Origin: Oscillospiraceae bacterium
GTDB lineage: Bacteria; Bacillota; Clostridia; Oscillospirales; UBA929
DNA: 64,000 nucleotides
Assembly (NCBI GenBank): GCA_031254195.1
Contig: JAIRUW010000076.1
Location: 1 to 64,000 of the forward strand
Direction of reading: 5' to 3'
Of this stretch, positions 52,107 to 61,065 are shown one piece after another (position 1 is the stretch's first letter; every line of letters starts with the position of its first letter). A model generated the notes under the pieces. That model searched no databases, was not told where the DNA came from, and was given only the letters and a program-made list of their open reading frames with translations. Both the position numbers and the translations under genes were made by a program.

Positions 52107-53224
52107 TCTCCTCCGGCCTCCTTTCCGCTTTGCTTCTCCCTTTGCCCGAGCTTTTGGATGAAGCCTTTGACAAGCAAGGCAAAGGCGCTGAAATAAATGA
52201 TGACCGCCACAATCATGTTGACGACTTGAGGGGAAAAGTTATATAATTGCATATTGAACCCACCGACGGTCATATAGCCGATAAACAGCCCTGAAAAGAT
52301 GATGCCTATGGGGTTGTTGAGCGCCAGCAGGGCCACGGGTATGCCATTGAAACCTTCCTGCGCCAGCACATCGACGACGTCTATATTCTTCCCTGCGCCG
52401 CTCAGGTAAAGCAGCGCCCCGCCAAGCCCCGCTAATGCTCCTGAGATGACCATGGCCGTGACAATCCCGCGCTTGGCGCTGATACCGGCGTATTGCGCCG
52501 CGTTTTTGTTCAGGCCGCAAGCCTTCAGTTCATAGCCCAGCGTTGTTTTCTCCAAAATGACATACATGGCTATGGCCGCTAAAATGGCGATAAAAATCCC
52601 GCCGTTGGCGCTCGATACGATATTTCCGTCGCGGAATATCCTGTCAAGCCCCAGCCTCGGGACATTTGCGTTGCTCAACACGTTCATCGACGCATTGTGG
52701 CGGTGGTTGTATATTGTTTGGATTACCAGATAGTTGACCAGATACATGCCGATATAGTTCATCATAATACACGAGATGACCTCGTTGACGTTCAGCCATG
52801 CTTTCAGCAGCCCAGGGATTGAACCCCATATCGCGCCGGCCAGCATAGCGGCCAGCAGGGCGGCCAGGCATAGCGTCAGCCCCGGCAAAAACGAAAAACG
52901 CACGCCTACAAAGACGGCGCAATATGCCCCGACGGTAAACTGCCCCGTCGCGCCGATGTTGAATAACCCGGTTTTCCCCGCAAAGCCTACGGAAAGCCCC
53001 GTCATGATGATAGGGGTAGCGAAATAGAGGACCTGCCCCATACTCTTTAGGTCGCTAAAACCGCTGGTGATAAGCGTCCTGAAGCCGGCGGCCGCGTCCG
53101 TGGCGTTGGCGATCAGTAATAAGAAGAAGCCGAACAGAAGCCCGACCGCGATGGCGGCAAAGCTGGACAGGGCGCTGGAAAAGCCGAGCAGCCCCCATAG
53201 GCCCCTTTGCTTGATTTCATTCAC
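52103..53224 (-). CDS. nupP: Nucleoside ABC importer permease (NupP-like)
   Basis: The longer permease of the pair (373 residues), typical of NupP-like subunits. It has KTGLFNIGATGQFTVGAYCA and TTLGYELKACGLNKNAAQYA (coupling helix region), and a C-terminal helix ending LLVKGFIQKLGQ. It overlaps both its neighbours by 4 bases, so the cluster is translated as one unit. Confidence 0.9.
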   Translation of the reverse strand: MNEIKQRGLWGLLGFSSALSSFAAIAVGLLFGFFLLLIANATDAAAGFRTLITSGFSDLKSMGQVLYFATPIIMTGLSVGFAGKTGLFNIGATGQFTVGAYCAVFVGVRFSFLPGLTLCLAALLAAMLAGAIWGSIPGLLKAWLNVNEVISCIMMNYIGMYLVNYLVIQTIYNHRHNASMNVLSNANVPRLGLDRIFRDGNIVSSANGGIFIAILAAIAMYVILEKTTLGYELKACGLNKNAAQYAGISAKRGIVTAMVISGALAGLGGALLYLSGAGKNIDVVDVLAQEGFNGIPVALLALNNPIGIIFSGLFIGYMTVGGFNMQLYNFSPQVVNMIVAVIIYFSAFALLVKGFIQKLGQREKQSGKEAGGE

Positions 53225-54750
53225 GACGCCCCCTCCTTTCTCTTGGAGCCGGCCATATATAGCCCCAGTTCCTGATAGGTCACCGATTTGGGGTCCAGGT
53301 CAGCAACAATTTGCCCCTCGTAAATGACCAGTATGCGGTCGCTGATGCTGAACACTTCTTCCAATTCCAGAGATATGAGCAGAATCCCCTTCCCCTTTCC
53401 GCGCTCCTCCAGCAACCGCTCGTGGATATATTCAATCGCGCCAACGTCCAGGCCGCGCGTTGGCTGTACGGCGACCAGCAGCTTATGCTCCCTCTCGGCC
53501 TCGCGCGCTATGATGGCCTTCTGCTGATTGCCCCCCGACATCGAGCGCGCCGCTGTTTTTACGCCCTGGCCGCACCGTACGTCGTATTTCTCGATGAGCC
53601 CGGCGGCATAGGCATAGACCGCCCCGTAGTTGATAAACCCATGCCGTTGGAAAGCCGGTTCGAAGTAATGCTGTAAAACCATATTATAGGCTATGCTGTA
53701 GTCGAGGACCAGCCCATGCTTGTGCCTGTCCTCCGGGATATGCGCCATCCCGCGGTTCCCCCGTTCCCTGACGGTGGCGCGCGTAATGTCCTTTCCGCGA
53801 AGGAAGACCTGTCCATTTTCAGCACGGAGCAAGCCGGTCAGCGCGTATACCAGCTCGCTTTGCCCGTTTCCGTCAATACCGGCGACACATACGATCTCGC
53901 CTTCCCGCACGGAAAAGGATACATTGCAGACGAGGTTTTTGCCGGTTATTTTGTTTTTGACCGTCAGCTCCCGCACATCCAAAACCACAGCTCCTGGGTC
54001 AATATCGGACTTCGCCATTTCCAAGCTCACCTTGCGCCCCACCATCATTTCGGAGAGGCCTTCTTTAGTAGCCCCCGCCACTTCAATGGTGCCGACCCCT
54101 TTTCCTTTGCGCAGGACGGTGCAGCGGTCCGCCACAGCCAGAATCTCATTGAGCTTATGGGTGATGAACAGGATCGACTTGCCCTGCTCCTTCAGGTTTT
54201 TCATAATCTTCATCAATTCGGCGATCTCTTGCGGCGTCAGGACGGCGGTCGGTTCGTCGAAAATCAGGATTTCATTCTCCCTGTACAGCATCTTAAGGAT
54301 TTCCGTACGCTGCTGCATCCCGACGGTAATGTCGGAGACCGGCGCGTCCGGGTCGATCTCCAAGCCATATGTCCGCGACAAGGCCACCACTTTCTCCCGG
54401 GCTTCCTCCATGCTCAGCAAGCCGTGTTTGACCGTTTCAACGCCCAACACGATGTTTTCCAGCACGGTAAAGTTATGTACCAGCTTGAAATGCTGGTGTA
54501 CCATGCCGATGCCAAGCCGCGTGGCGTCGTTGGGGCCGTTTATCTTAACGGCGTTCCCTTCCTTTAGGATGACGCCGCTCTCCGGCTGGTACAGCCCGAA
54601 GAGCACGCTCATCAGCGTGCTCTTCCCCGCGCCGTTTTCTCCGAGCAGCGCGTGGATCTCACCTTTTTTCAGCTGCAACGTGATATGGTCATTGGCGATC
54701 ACGCCGGGGAATTTTTTAGTGATGCCATTCATTTCAATGATATAGTCCAA
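53221..54750 (-). CDS. nupO: Nucleoside ABC importer ATPase (two ATP-binding domains)
   Basis: A tandem ABC ATPase of 509 residues. Domain 1 has Walker A GENGAGKSTLMSV, a degenerate signature DITVGMQQRTEIL and Walker B EILIFDEPTAVLTP. Domain 2 has a degenerate Walker A GIDGNGQSELVYA, a good signature RSMSGGNQQKAIIAREA and Walker B PTRGLDVG. This asymmetry is usual in sugar/nucleoside importers. It precedes nupP with a 4-base overlap and follows the lipoprotein gene. Confidence 0.93.
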   Translation of the reverse strand: MDYIIEMNGITKKFPGVIANDHITLQLKKGEIHALLGENGAGKSTLMSVLFGLYQPESGVILKEGNAVKINGPNDATRLGIGMVHQHFKLVHNFTVLENIVLGVETVKHGLLSMEEAREKVVALSRTYGLEIDPDAPVSDITVGMQQRTEILKMLYRENEILIFDEPTAVLTPQEIAELMKIMKNLKEQGKSILFITHKLNEILAVADRCTVLRKGKGVGTIEVAGATKEGLSEMMVGRKVSLEMAKSDIDPGAVVLDVRELTVKNKITGKNLVCNVSFSVREGEIVCVAGIDGNGQSELVYALTGLLRAENGQVFLRGKDITRATVRERGNRGMAHIPEDRHKHGLVLDYSIAYNMVLQHYFEPAFQRHGFINYGAVYAYAAGLIEKYDVRCGQGVKTAARSMSGGNQQKAIIAREAEREHKLLVAVQPTRGLDVGAIEYIHERLLEERGKGKGILLISLELEEVFSISDRILVIYEGQIVADLDPKSVTYQELGLYMAGSKRKEGAS

Positions 54751-54819
54751 CAGCCTGTCCCCCTCTCTTTTGAAAAACAGCGCGGGAAACTACTTCCCGC
54801 GCTGTATGGCTGCTTTGCT

Positions 54820-55947
54820 CTAAGCGATTTCGTTAACGATAACGATGGATTTCGGTATATCGGAGACGGACACATCCGCGCCGTTTCTCATATCGCCCCA
54901 AATATCAACCGCTCCGTCCTGGAGTTTGGCGAAGACAATGTCATAGTCGGACTGTTTGAAAGTTTCAAACTTACTGGTGCTCATCGGCAGGCCTACGCCG
55001 TAGTTGGCCGCTGTGAAAGTTATATTCTTGCCGCCGGGGAAATTGCCGGCATAGTAATCCTTGAGGCAGTCATACACAGAGACAGCCAGTTCTTTCATCG
55101 CGCTTGTGATGACGGTCGCCGATTCACTCGACTGGTCGATGTCAACGCCAATCACCTTCATGCCGGCTTTTTCCGCCGCCGCCATGACAGAGTTGCCGAC
55201 CGCGCCGCCGCACGCGAAGATCACTTCCACGCCGTCATTGTACCACGCGCTGGACATTGTTTCGATTTCCGGGGTGGCGATAAAGTCGCCGGTGTAGTGG
55301 TAACGGATGGCAATGTCGCCGGCTCCCAAGCCAAGCTCCGCTCCGGCGTACTCGGCGCCCTGAATGAAGCCGTATCCGAATTTCTTAACCGCTGGAACCG
55401 CCATCCCGCCCATGAAGCCCAAATTGCGGTAACCGTCAATGACAGCCGCGTACCCGGCCAAAAAGCCGGCTTCTTGCTCCGCGTATGTAACGCCGACGGT
55501 GTTAGCGCCCGTTTTGAAATCCGGGCCGTTATCCCAGTCCCCGTCATTGGGGCTGCCGTCGAGAAGGATGAACTTCACATCGGGATACATATCCTGCGCG
55601 AGATAAATCGGCACCTCAAACAAAAAGCCCGGAGTAACGATCACTTTCGCGCCGCCTTTAACGGCGAGGTCGATGGCGTCTAGGTAAGCGGTATTGTCTT
55701 TGGCTGCCGGCTGATAGTATTTGTGCGTTTTGTTGAACTCATCGGCATACTTTTTCAAGCCTTCCCAGGAGCCTTGGTTGAACGATTTGTCGTCGATGGT
55801 CCCTATGTCGGTGATTAGGGCCAGCTCGAACGCATCACCTGAGGAACCGCTGTCGGGATTGTCATCGCCGCCACTGGCGCAGCCGGCAAGCAAACAGGCC
55901 GCAAACAGTGCCGCTACAAGGATTGCTAAGAGATTGGTTTTTTTCAT
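54820..55947 (-). CDS. nupN: BMP-family nucleoside-binding lipoprotein
   Basis: A BMP/PnrA-type substrate-binding lipoprotein of 375 residues; the lipobox is LLAGC (Cys23). The mature part has ALITDIGTIDDKSFNQGSWE, the purine-nucleoside contact region NTVGVTYAEQEAGFLAGYAA, and VEVIFACGGAVGNSVMAAAE. The family binds guanosine, adenosine and other purine or pyrimidine nucleosides. It is the first gene of the unit and has its own promoter. Confidence 0.93.
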   Translation of the reverse strand: MKKTNLLAILVAALFAACLLAGCASGGDDNPDSGSSGDAFELALITDIGTIDDKSFNQGSWEGLKKYADEFNKTHKYYQPAAKDNTAYLDAIDLAVKGGAKVIVTPGFLFEVPIYLAQDMYPDVKFILLDGSPNDGDWDNGPDFKTGANTVGVTYAEQEAGFLAGYAAVIDGYRNLGFMGGMAVPAVKKFGYGFIQGAEYAGAELGLGAGDIAIRYHYTGDFIATPEIETMSSAWYNDGVEVIFACGGAVGNSVMAAAEKAGMKVIGVDIDQSSESATVITSAMKELAVSVYDCLKDYYAGNFPGGKNITFTAANYGVGLPMSTSKFETFKQSDYDIVFAKLQDGAVDIWGDMRNGADVSVSDIPKSIVIVNEIA

Positions 55948-55983
55948 TTGTATACCCTCCTATTATTTGTCTAACCGTGTTGC

Positions 55984-56012
55984 ATTATACATCTTTTTGC
56001 TTCCCTTGTCAA
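55984..56012 (-). promoter_or_regulatory. Promoter of the nucleoside importer operon
   Basis: On the minus strand TTGACA (56007-56012), 17 bp, TATAAT (55984-55989): perfect consensus, just after the end of deoC. Confidence 0.88.
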
Positions 56013-56019
56013 TTACATT

Positions 56020-56682
56020 CTAGTATCCTTCGGCGGTTTCGCCCACCAACGCTTTGAGCGCGCCGCTTGTGCCGATCCGGCTGCACCCCGCGGCGATAAA
56101 GGCCTCCAGGTCCTTTTTCGTTCGTATACCGCCGGCGGCTTTGATCTTGACCCCCGGGCCGATATGTTTTTTGAATAGCTCGATATCTTCCAGCACCGCG
56201 CCCGCCGTGCCAAACCCCGTCGAGGTTTTGATAAAATCCGCGCCGGCTTCGGTAATGCACCGGCACAGCGCGATTTTCATATTCTCGGTAAGATAACAGG
56301 TTTCAATGATAACTTTCAGGATTTTGCTGCCAACCAGTTTTTTGATGGCCGCGATTTCATCCGTGATTTTATCAAATTCGCCGTCGACTGCCCAGAGTAT
56401 GTTGATTACCATGTCAATTTCATCGCAGCCGTCTTCCAGCGCGCGGCCGGCCTCGGCGATCTTCGCTTCCGTCGGCGGATACCCGAGCGGGAACCCGATC
56501 ACGGTGCAAACATTCAGCGACGGATAGCGCTCTTTGGCCGGTTTGACATACGTAGGTGGGATACAGGCCGACGCCATGCCGTACCGGACGGCTTCACCGC
56601 AGACGCGCCATATGTCGTCCGCCGTCGCGTTGGCCGACAGAAGGGTATGGTCCACATAACGCAGGATGTCTTTGTTGTCCAT
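56020..56682 (-). CDS. deoC: Deoxyribose-phosphate aldolase
   Basis: The start ATG at 56682 (MDNKDILRYVDHTLLSANAT) follows AAAGGTG. A class I aldolase TIM barrel of 220 residues. The Schiff-base Lys is in DFIKTSTGFGTAGA, and the second Lys and acid residue in VIGFPLGYPPTEAK, DEIDMVINILW and KVIIETCYL. It splits deoxyribose-5-phosphate to acetaldehyde and glyceraldehyde-3-phosphate, the last step of deoxynucleoside salvage. A perfect 22-bp palindrome lies 29 bp upstream, between promoter and start, as an operator would. Confidence 0.95.
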   Translation of the reverse strand: MDNKDILRYVDHTLLSANATADDIWRVCGEAVRYGMASACIPPTYVKPAKERYPSLNVCTVIGFPLGYPPTEAKIAEAGRALEDGCDEIDMVINILWAVDGEFDKITDEIAAIKKLVGSKILKVIIETCYLTENMKIALCRCITEAGADFIKTSTGFGTAGAVLEDIELFKKHIGPGVKIKAAGGIRTKKDLEAFIAAGCSRIGTSGALKALVGETAEGY

Positions 56683-56710
56683 ATCAATCACCTTTGTTCC
56701 TTTCCACCAC

Positions 56711-56732
56711 ACGCCTAGCGTACGCTAGGCGT
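56711..56732. promoter_or_regulatory. Perfect 22-bp palindrome upstream of deoC, copy B
   Basis: ACGCCTAGCGT/ACGCTAGGCGT is identical to its own reverse complement. It sits about 23 bp downstream of the deoC -10 box, so a bound repressor would block transcription. A near-copy (19/22) precedes the methyltransferase at 14697. Confidence 0.7.
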
Positions 56733-56754
56733 TGCCGGGTTGTTCGGCTCTTCT

Positions 56755-56783
56755 ATTGTATCACAGCACATCCGTGGTGTCTA
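56755..56783 (-). promoter_or_regulatory. Putative deoC promoter
   Basis: On the minus strand TAGACA (56778-56783), 17 bp, TACAAT (56755-56760), ending just before the palindrome. Confidence 0.6.
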
Positions 56784-56790
56784 TCAGGAG

Positions 56791-58059
56791 TTACTCATAA
56801 ACCGCGTTGCTCATAAACGCGTCCAACCCTTTGACGCCCGCGGTCGCTTCCCCGTCCGCTCGCAGATGGAACTTGATTTTGGCCGCTCCCGCTTTCGCGT
56901 TCTGTTTGGCCTCCTCCCCGGACGCGCCTGTGGCGATTACATAGGCGTATCTGTGCCCCATGGAAACGGGCGGGACGAGGAGGCTCCCTTTTTTGGACTT
57001 CACAAACACCTGCTCGACCCCCGGGCTTTTTTGCGCTGCGCTCTTCCCGGTGACCTTGATCAATGTACCCTTCCTTGGGACTACGATATATTGAAGATAG
57101 GCTTCCTTTTTATGCTTGCATTCGAGATCCGGTTCGAGTCCCAGCGCGAATTGCAATGTCTCTTTTGCAAAGTTGAGCCCATAAGCCGTTTCGATAAATA
57201 GATTCATGGCCCCGCCGGAAATCCTGGGGTTTGCCTCGATTAGCTTCCAACCGTTGTGAAACCGCCTCAACTCAAGATGGCAGGGGCCGTCGCGCATACC
57301 GTGGAGCTGTATGATAGACTCAGCCGCCTCTTTTAGGGAACGGTAACAGCCGCCGGCTGTACGGGTGATGATTTTATAGCCCGTAACGATAAACCGTCCA
57401 GAAAAAGAGATTTCCTGTTCGATCATGGCGATGATATGTACCTTCCCGTCGATCGTAAGCGTCTCCACTAAATACTGCGGGCCGTTTACGAATCTTTCTA
57501 CGAGGATGGGAGCGTCCGGGTACTGCTCACGCAAATTGTCAAGCGCTTTTTGGTATTCTAGGGCCGTCCACGCCAGATAGACGTCCTTTGAGCCGGTCGA
57601 AACAGGGGCTTTCAGCACCAGGGGCATTTCTCTTGGCGCTTTAGCGTTGTTTGCCGCGTCGTCCGTGACACGGTAAAATGGTGAATACGGCGATCCTGCT
57701 AAAAGCGCCCTTGACTGTGCTTTATCCAGCATCGCCGTGATCGCTGATATAGAAAAGTGTTTCAAGCCCTTTTCATGCGAAAGGAGCGCGGCGGTGCGGC
57801 AATGCGGGTCAACAAAGCTCACGATCGCGCGAATCTCAAAATGCTCCATGGCAAGGCGTTCAAGGGCGCCCCTGATTTCATCCAAGTCGTCTAAGTTGCA
57901 AAGCCTCACCGAATGCGCGTGGGGGAAGTCCAGCCTCTTGTCTATATAGGACGGCCTATCCGTCAGTAGAATGGTATAGTATCCCATGTTATCGGCGGCC
58001 CGGATTGCCTCATAACTTGAGCCTGATTTATGGGAACCTAGAAACACTATGCTTTTCAT
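56791..58059 (-). CDS. ATP-grasp-domain ligase
   Basis: A 422-residue ATP-grasp protein: PreATP-grasp region (1-110, FLGSHKSGSSYEAIRAADNM), the ATP-binding region PLVLKAPVSTGSKDVYLAW, Glu-containing ILVERFVNGPQYLVETL and the magnesium site KLIEANPRISGGAMN. This matches the carnosine-synthase/BacD-type group that joins an amino acid or acid to an amine. No substrate can be assigned. It is 32 bases overlapping with the upstream YheC/D-like gene, so the two are co-translated and probably act in one pathway. Confidence 0.85.
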   Translation of the reverse strand: MKSIVFLGSHKSGSSYEAIRAADNMGYYTILLTDRPSYIDKRLDFPHAHSVRLCNLDDLDEIRGALERLAMEHFEIRAIVSFVDPHCRTAALLSHEKGLKHFSISAITAMLDKAQSRALLAGSPYSPFYRVTDDAANNAKAPREMPLVLKAPVSTGSKDVYLAWTALEYQKALDNLREQYPDAPILVERFVNGPQYLVETLTIDGKVHIIAMIEQEISFSGRFIVTGYKIITRTAGGCYRSLKEAAESIIQLHGMRDGPCHLELRRFHNGWKLIEANPRISGGAMNLFIETAYGLNFAKETLQFALGLEPDLECKHKKEAYLQYIVVPRKGTLIKVTGKSAAQKSPGVEQVFVKSKKGSLLVPPVSMGHRYAYVIATGASGEEAKQNAKAGAAKIKFHLRADGEATAGVKGLDAFMSNAVYE

Positions 58060-59032
58060 TCATAATCCCTTCTTTTCCCGCCAGGAAAATCGCGTAACGG
58101 ACCGTGTTCCTGACGATGCTTAAATTGATATTGCCGGACGGCGGATGCCCCGGCCTCCAATTCACCTCATAGACATATAGCTGCTTGTCCAACCCCGCGT
58201 CTATCCCAAGCTCATCCAGCTCCTCACCGTACAGATCTTTTTGGATCTCATCCAAATGCCCGGCCAGCTGAAGAGAAAACACCTCAAGATATTTATGGAC
58301 GCTGTAATACTCCGCGCCGAATTCGCGTTGCAAAAAAGGTATGATGTCGCGCGTATATCCGCCCCGGCTGAGATTGCATACAATCCCTCCGTCCGGGGAG
58401 ATTCTGGGGTAGATGCAGGGGGCTGTCCATTTGCCCCCGCGGCCTTTTTGCACATGCAGCCTAAAATCATACGGCTCCCCGGACTTTGTCCGGCAGTTGA
58501 TATAAGGCTGGACGATACATTTTTCCTCCGCTATAAGACGCAGAACCGCATCCGGTGTCCCGTCTTCCTTCCTGACACGACAGACATTGATGCCCTGACG
58601 CCCTGAAGACGGCTTGACGACAATATCCGAATACTGATCCAAAAGCCTGAAGAAATGCTTTTTGGACGCGACCGTCTCAGACGGCACAAGATATTGGGAA
58701 AATGTTTTGTATTTCATCAGGTTGTTATAGACTGTCTCTTTGTCCCCGATGGAATAGCTTGTGAAAGGGACTGATTGCTGCAATTTTTCTACAGCTTCAA
58801 GTTGCTTTTCCCTCGTAAACCCTGCCGTATTGTAGATTACGTCAGGGTAATGGCTGGATGTTAGCGCCCATTCGCCGTTTTTGTACATATAGCCGTTTAT
58901 CCTGTCCCGGTCTATTGCGCCGGGAGAAAAATACAGCAGCTCCGCACCCTCGGCCTTGGCCGCGGCGGCAAAAGCATAGGCCCTGTTCAGGCCGAAAGGC
59001 TTTTTTCTGTAGTGCATATATCCTATCAGCAT
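58028..59032 (-). CDS. YheC/YheD-like ATP-grasp protein
   Basis: A 334-residue protein of the spore-coat-associated YheC/D family: LNRAYAFAAAAKAEGAELLY, the ATP-grasp motif DIVVKPSSGRQGINVCRV, IVQPYINCRTKSGEPYDFRL and YVYEVNWRPGHPP near the end. In Bacillus such proteins are tied to the spore coat, but many homologues occur with other peptide-ligase genes. It is the first gene of a pair with the ATP-grasp protein at 56791, sharing 32 bases. Substrate unknown. Confidence 0.85.
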   Translation of the reverse strand: MLIGYMHYRKKPFGLNRAYAFAAAAKAEGAELLYFSPGAIDRDRINGYMYKNGEWALTSSHYPDVIYNTAGFTREKQLEAVEKLQQSVPFTSYSIGDKETVYNNLMKYKTFSQYLVPSETVASKKHFFRLLDQYSDIVVKPSSGRQGINVCRVRKEDGTPDAVLRLIAEEKCIVQPYINCRTKSGEPYDFRLHVQKGRGGKWTAPCIYPRISPDGGIVCNLSRGGYTRDIIPFLQREFGAEYYSVHKYLEVFSLQLAGHLDEIQKDLYGEELDELGIDAGLDKQLYVYEVNWRPGHPPSGNINLSIVRNTVRYAIFLAGKEGIMNEKHSVSRFP

Positions 59033-59162
59033 AACACCGTTCCCTATATGATTTTCTTAGGTCTATCGTCATATTTCTATCATATGCGCACTCCGCCTAA
59101 GAGTGCGCTGTATAAACCGCCCCCTATCCGGCGCACAATATGCCGAAAGGGGGCGGTTATTC

Positions 59163-59843
59163 ATGCTTTGGCGTTCCGTCGGGTATACCGTAATGATCTA
59201 CATCATCGTCATCATCACCATGCGCCTGATGGGCAAGCGGCAGGTCGGCGACATGCAGCCCAGCGAACTGGTGGTCACCATCCTTGTCTCGGAAATGGCG
59301 ACCATCCCGCTTCAAGACCCCGATCAGCCGCTGATCAACGGCATCGTGCCGATTCTAATGCTGCTGGCGTTCAACCTCGCGCTCTCCTTTGGGTTTTTGA
59401 AGTCGCACTTACTATGGCGCGTCTTCGAGGGCAAAGAGGTCATCGTGGTGGAAGAGGGGAAGATCGACGAGCGCGCTATGCGCCGCAACCGCCTCACACT
59501 GGCGGAATTATTTGAAATGCTGCGGCTGCAAGGGTATACGGATATATCACAGCTCCGGTACGCCATCATAGAGAGCAACGGGCTGCTGAGCGTTATCCCC
59601 TATGAGGCCCACAAGGCGATGACCCCGACGAACGCGTCGGTGCAGGTGCAGGAGCCGGGTATGCCGCAGGTTTTGATCTCAGACGGCAAAATTATGAAGA
59701 AAAAGCTCCAAAAGCTCGGACTCAACGAGCAGTGGCTGCTCAATGAGCTGTCGGCGCGCGGCTTGCAATCGGTCAAGGACGCCTTTGTTTTGACGCGCGA
59801 CGAATGCGGGAATATCTATTGTATGGCGAAGGAGAAAAGATAA
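59163..59843 (+). CDS. DUF421 (YetF-like) membrane protein
   Basis: The start ATG at 59163 follows AAAGGGGGCGG. Three membrane helices (LWRSVGYTVMIYIIVIITMR, LVVTILVSEMATIPLQDPDQ, PILMLLAFNLALSFGFLKSH) are followed by a cytoplasmic DUF421 domain (YTDISQLRYAIIESNGLLSV, PQVLISDGKIMKKKLQKLGL). Length 226. The family occurs in spore-formers and is linked to spore protection and envelope stability. It is divergent from the ATP-grasp pair and convergent with PadR. Confidence 0.88.
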   Translation: MLWRSVGYTVMIYIIVIITMRLMGKRQVGDMQPSELVVTILVSEMATIPLQDPDQPLINGIVPILMLLAFNLALSFGFLKSHLLWRVFEGKEVIVVEEGKIDERAMRRNRLTLAELFEMLRLQGYTDISQLRYAIIESNGLLSVIPYEAHKAMTPTNASVQVQEPGMPQVLISDGKIMKKKLQKLGLNEQWLLNELSARGLQSVKDAFVLTRDECGNIYCMAKEKR

Positions 59844-59847
59844 TGGG

Positions 59848-60159
59848 TCATATCCCCATTTCTTCCACGACGGTGCGAATACGCTTCCAGCTTTCTATAC
59901 TGCCGGCCAAACCCTCGCGCCCCGCGTCGGTTATGGCATAGTATTTCCGTGTCGGGCCGTTTGACTCCCCGCTAAGCGTGATGGAGGCGCTCCCGTCCGC
60001 GTGAAGCCTGCGGAGGATGGCGTAAAAGGTGCTCTCATTGACCTCGGGGAACCAACGCCGCATGGCCTTCATTACATCGTAGCCATACATCTCCTTATCG
60101 CGGATGGCAAACAGGACGCACATCTCCAAAATGCCCTTCTTGATCTGAGCCTCCATCAT
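59848..60159 (-). CDS. PadR-family transcription regulator, second copy
   Basis: The start at 60159 (MMEAQIKKGILEMCVLFAIR) follows GAGGAGGGCGG. A 103-residue winged helix of PadR class: YGYDVMKAMRRWFPEVNEST, FYAILRRLHADG, RKYYAITDAGREGLA. It is overlapped by the membrane gene upstream (4 bases). An inverted repeat on the membrane gene promoter (60997-61019) is the likely operator. Confidence 0.88.
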   Translation of the reverse strand: MMEAQIKKGILEMCVLFAIRDKEMYGYDVMKAMRRWFPEVNESTFYAILRRLHADGSASITLSGESNGPTRKYYAITDAGREGLAGSIESWKRIRTVVEEMGI

Positions 60160-60971
60160 TCCGCCCTCCTCTTTTGGATGAAATAGATGCACAGCGCGGA
60201 CAGCCCCATTAAGAGTGCCGCATAGCCATAAATCATCAGCGCTTTCATCATAACCGGAATGAACCCGGCGGCATCTTCAAGACGCTTAAATATCCAAAGT
60301 ATTGCATACAGAAACACCACGGCGCCTACAGCATGGATTATTAGTGTGAAGAAATACGGGGTCAAACGGTAAAACCCGAACACCGCGAAGACCGCTATGC
60401 AAAGCACAGCGGCAATAGACGCCACCCAAATGCGCATGAAAATATCCATATGTTTCATAGTAGAATCACTAATAACAAAATCGGCGTTTATTGCCCATAG
60501 AAAGCATACCAAGGCAAACGCAAATATCAGAACATGCCCCGCCATCAGGAGCCAGTTTCCATTTTTACCAAGAATCCGTAACGTAGAAGGTGTTTTTCCG
60601 ACCGTCCCGCCGAGTATGAACCACAGAAAGACTGTAAAAACCGTGATAAAAGCAATGCTGAATCTAAAACTGTTCCCCTCATAGTATGTAATATTTATGG
60701 GAATAACGGCAACGACGAATACTGCGGCTAACAGTATCCGCAGCTTAATTCTTGTTGTGATACGCTTCTTTCTCCCCATCGTTTCAGCCAACTCTTGCGC
60801 GACCACTGCCGGACTGCCCAGTTCGGCGCATATTTGCGCCTCGTTCTTGCCTTCGCTGTCCCCGGACGCAAAAAAGCCCTCGTAATCCGACAGTATATCG
60901 GCGATTTCTTCCTCGGAAAATATCCAGCGCAACGCTTTCCGTAATTTTTTGATAAACTTCGTCTTGTACAT
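60156..60971 (-). CDS. DUF1700-like membrane protein controlled with PadR
   Basis: The start ATG at 60971 (MYKTKFIKKLRKALRWIFSE) follows AGGAGGT. A cytoplasmic N-terminal 80 residues (SEEEIADILSDYEGFFASGD, ELGSPAVVAQELAET) carry the DUF1700/permease-prefix pattern. Six hydrophobic helices follow (about 95-270). In Bacillota DUF1700 genes are nearly always co-transcribed with a PadR gene, as here. Function unknown. The order (membrane gene first, PadR second) is the reverse of the other module in this window. Confidence 0.82.
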   Translation of the reverse strand: MYKTKFIKKLRKALRWIFSEEEIADILSDYEGFFASGDSEGKNEAQICAELGSPAVVAQELAETMGRKKRITTRIKLRILLAAVFVVAVIPINITYYEGNSFRFSIAFITVFTVFLWFILGGTVGKTPSTLRILGKNGNWLLMAGHVLIFAFALVCFLWAINADFVISDSTMKHMDIFMRIWVASIAAVLCIAVFAVFGFYRLTPYFFTLIIHAVGAVVFLYAILWIFKRLEDAAGFIPVMMKALMIYGYAALLMGLSALCIYFIQKRRAE

Positions 60972-60996
60972 AGCGCAACCTCCTATTGTCTTATAG

Positions 60997-61030
60997 ACAG
61001 TAGTATAGCACACTACTGTTCATAACGCAA
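60997..61030 (-). promoter_or_regulatory. Promoter and inverted repeat of the DUF1700-PadR operon
   Basis: Minus strand: TTGCGT (61025-61030), 17 bp, TATACT (61002-61007). ACAGTAGT (60997-61004) and ACTACTGT (61012-61019) form a perfect 8-bp inverted repeat with 7-bp spacer over the -10 box, the likely operator. Confidence 0.68.
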
Positions 61031-61065
61031 TAGGAGGTTCAAAATTATTTTTACGCCGCTTTACC

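Noticed and set aside
53720-54745. Plus-strand frames of 283-341 codons opposite the nucleoside ABC ATPase
   Set aside because: Shadow of a conserved gene; no motif and no start site.
56711-56732. Insertion-sequence terminal repeat
   Set aside because: A perfect palindrome with the only near-copy 42 kb away, both in promoter regions, fits an operator or dispersed palindrome better; no transposase is present.
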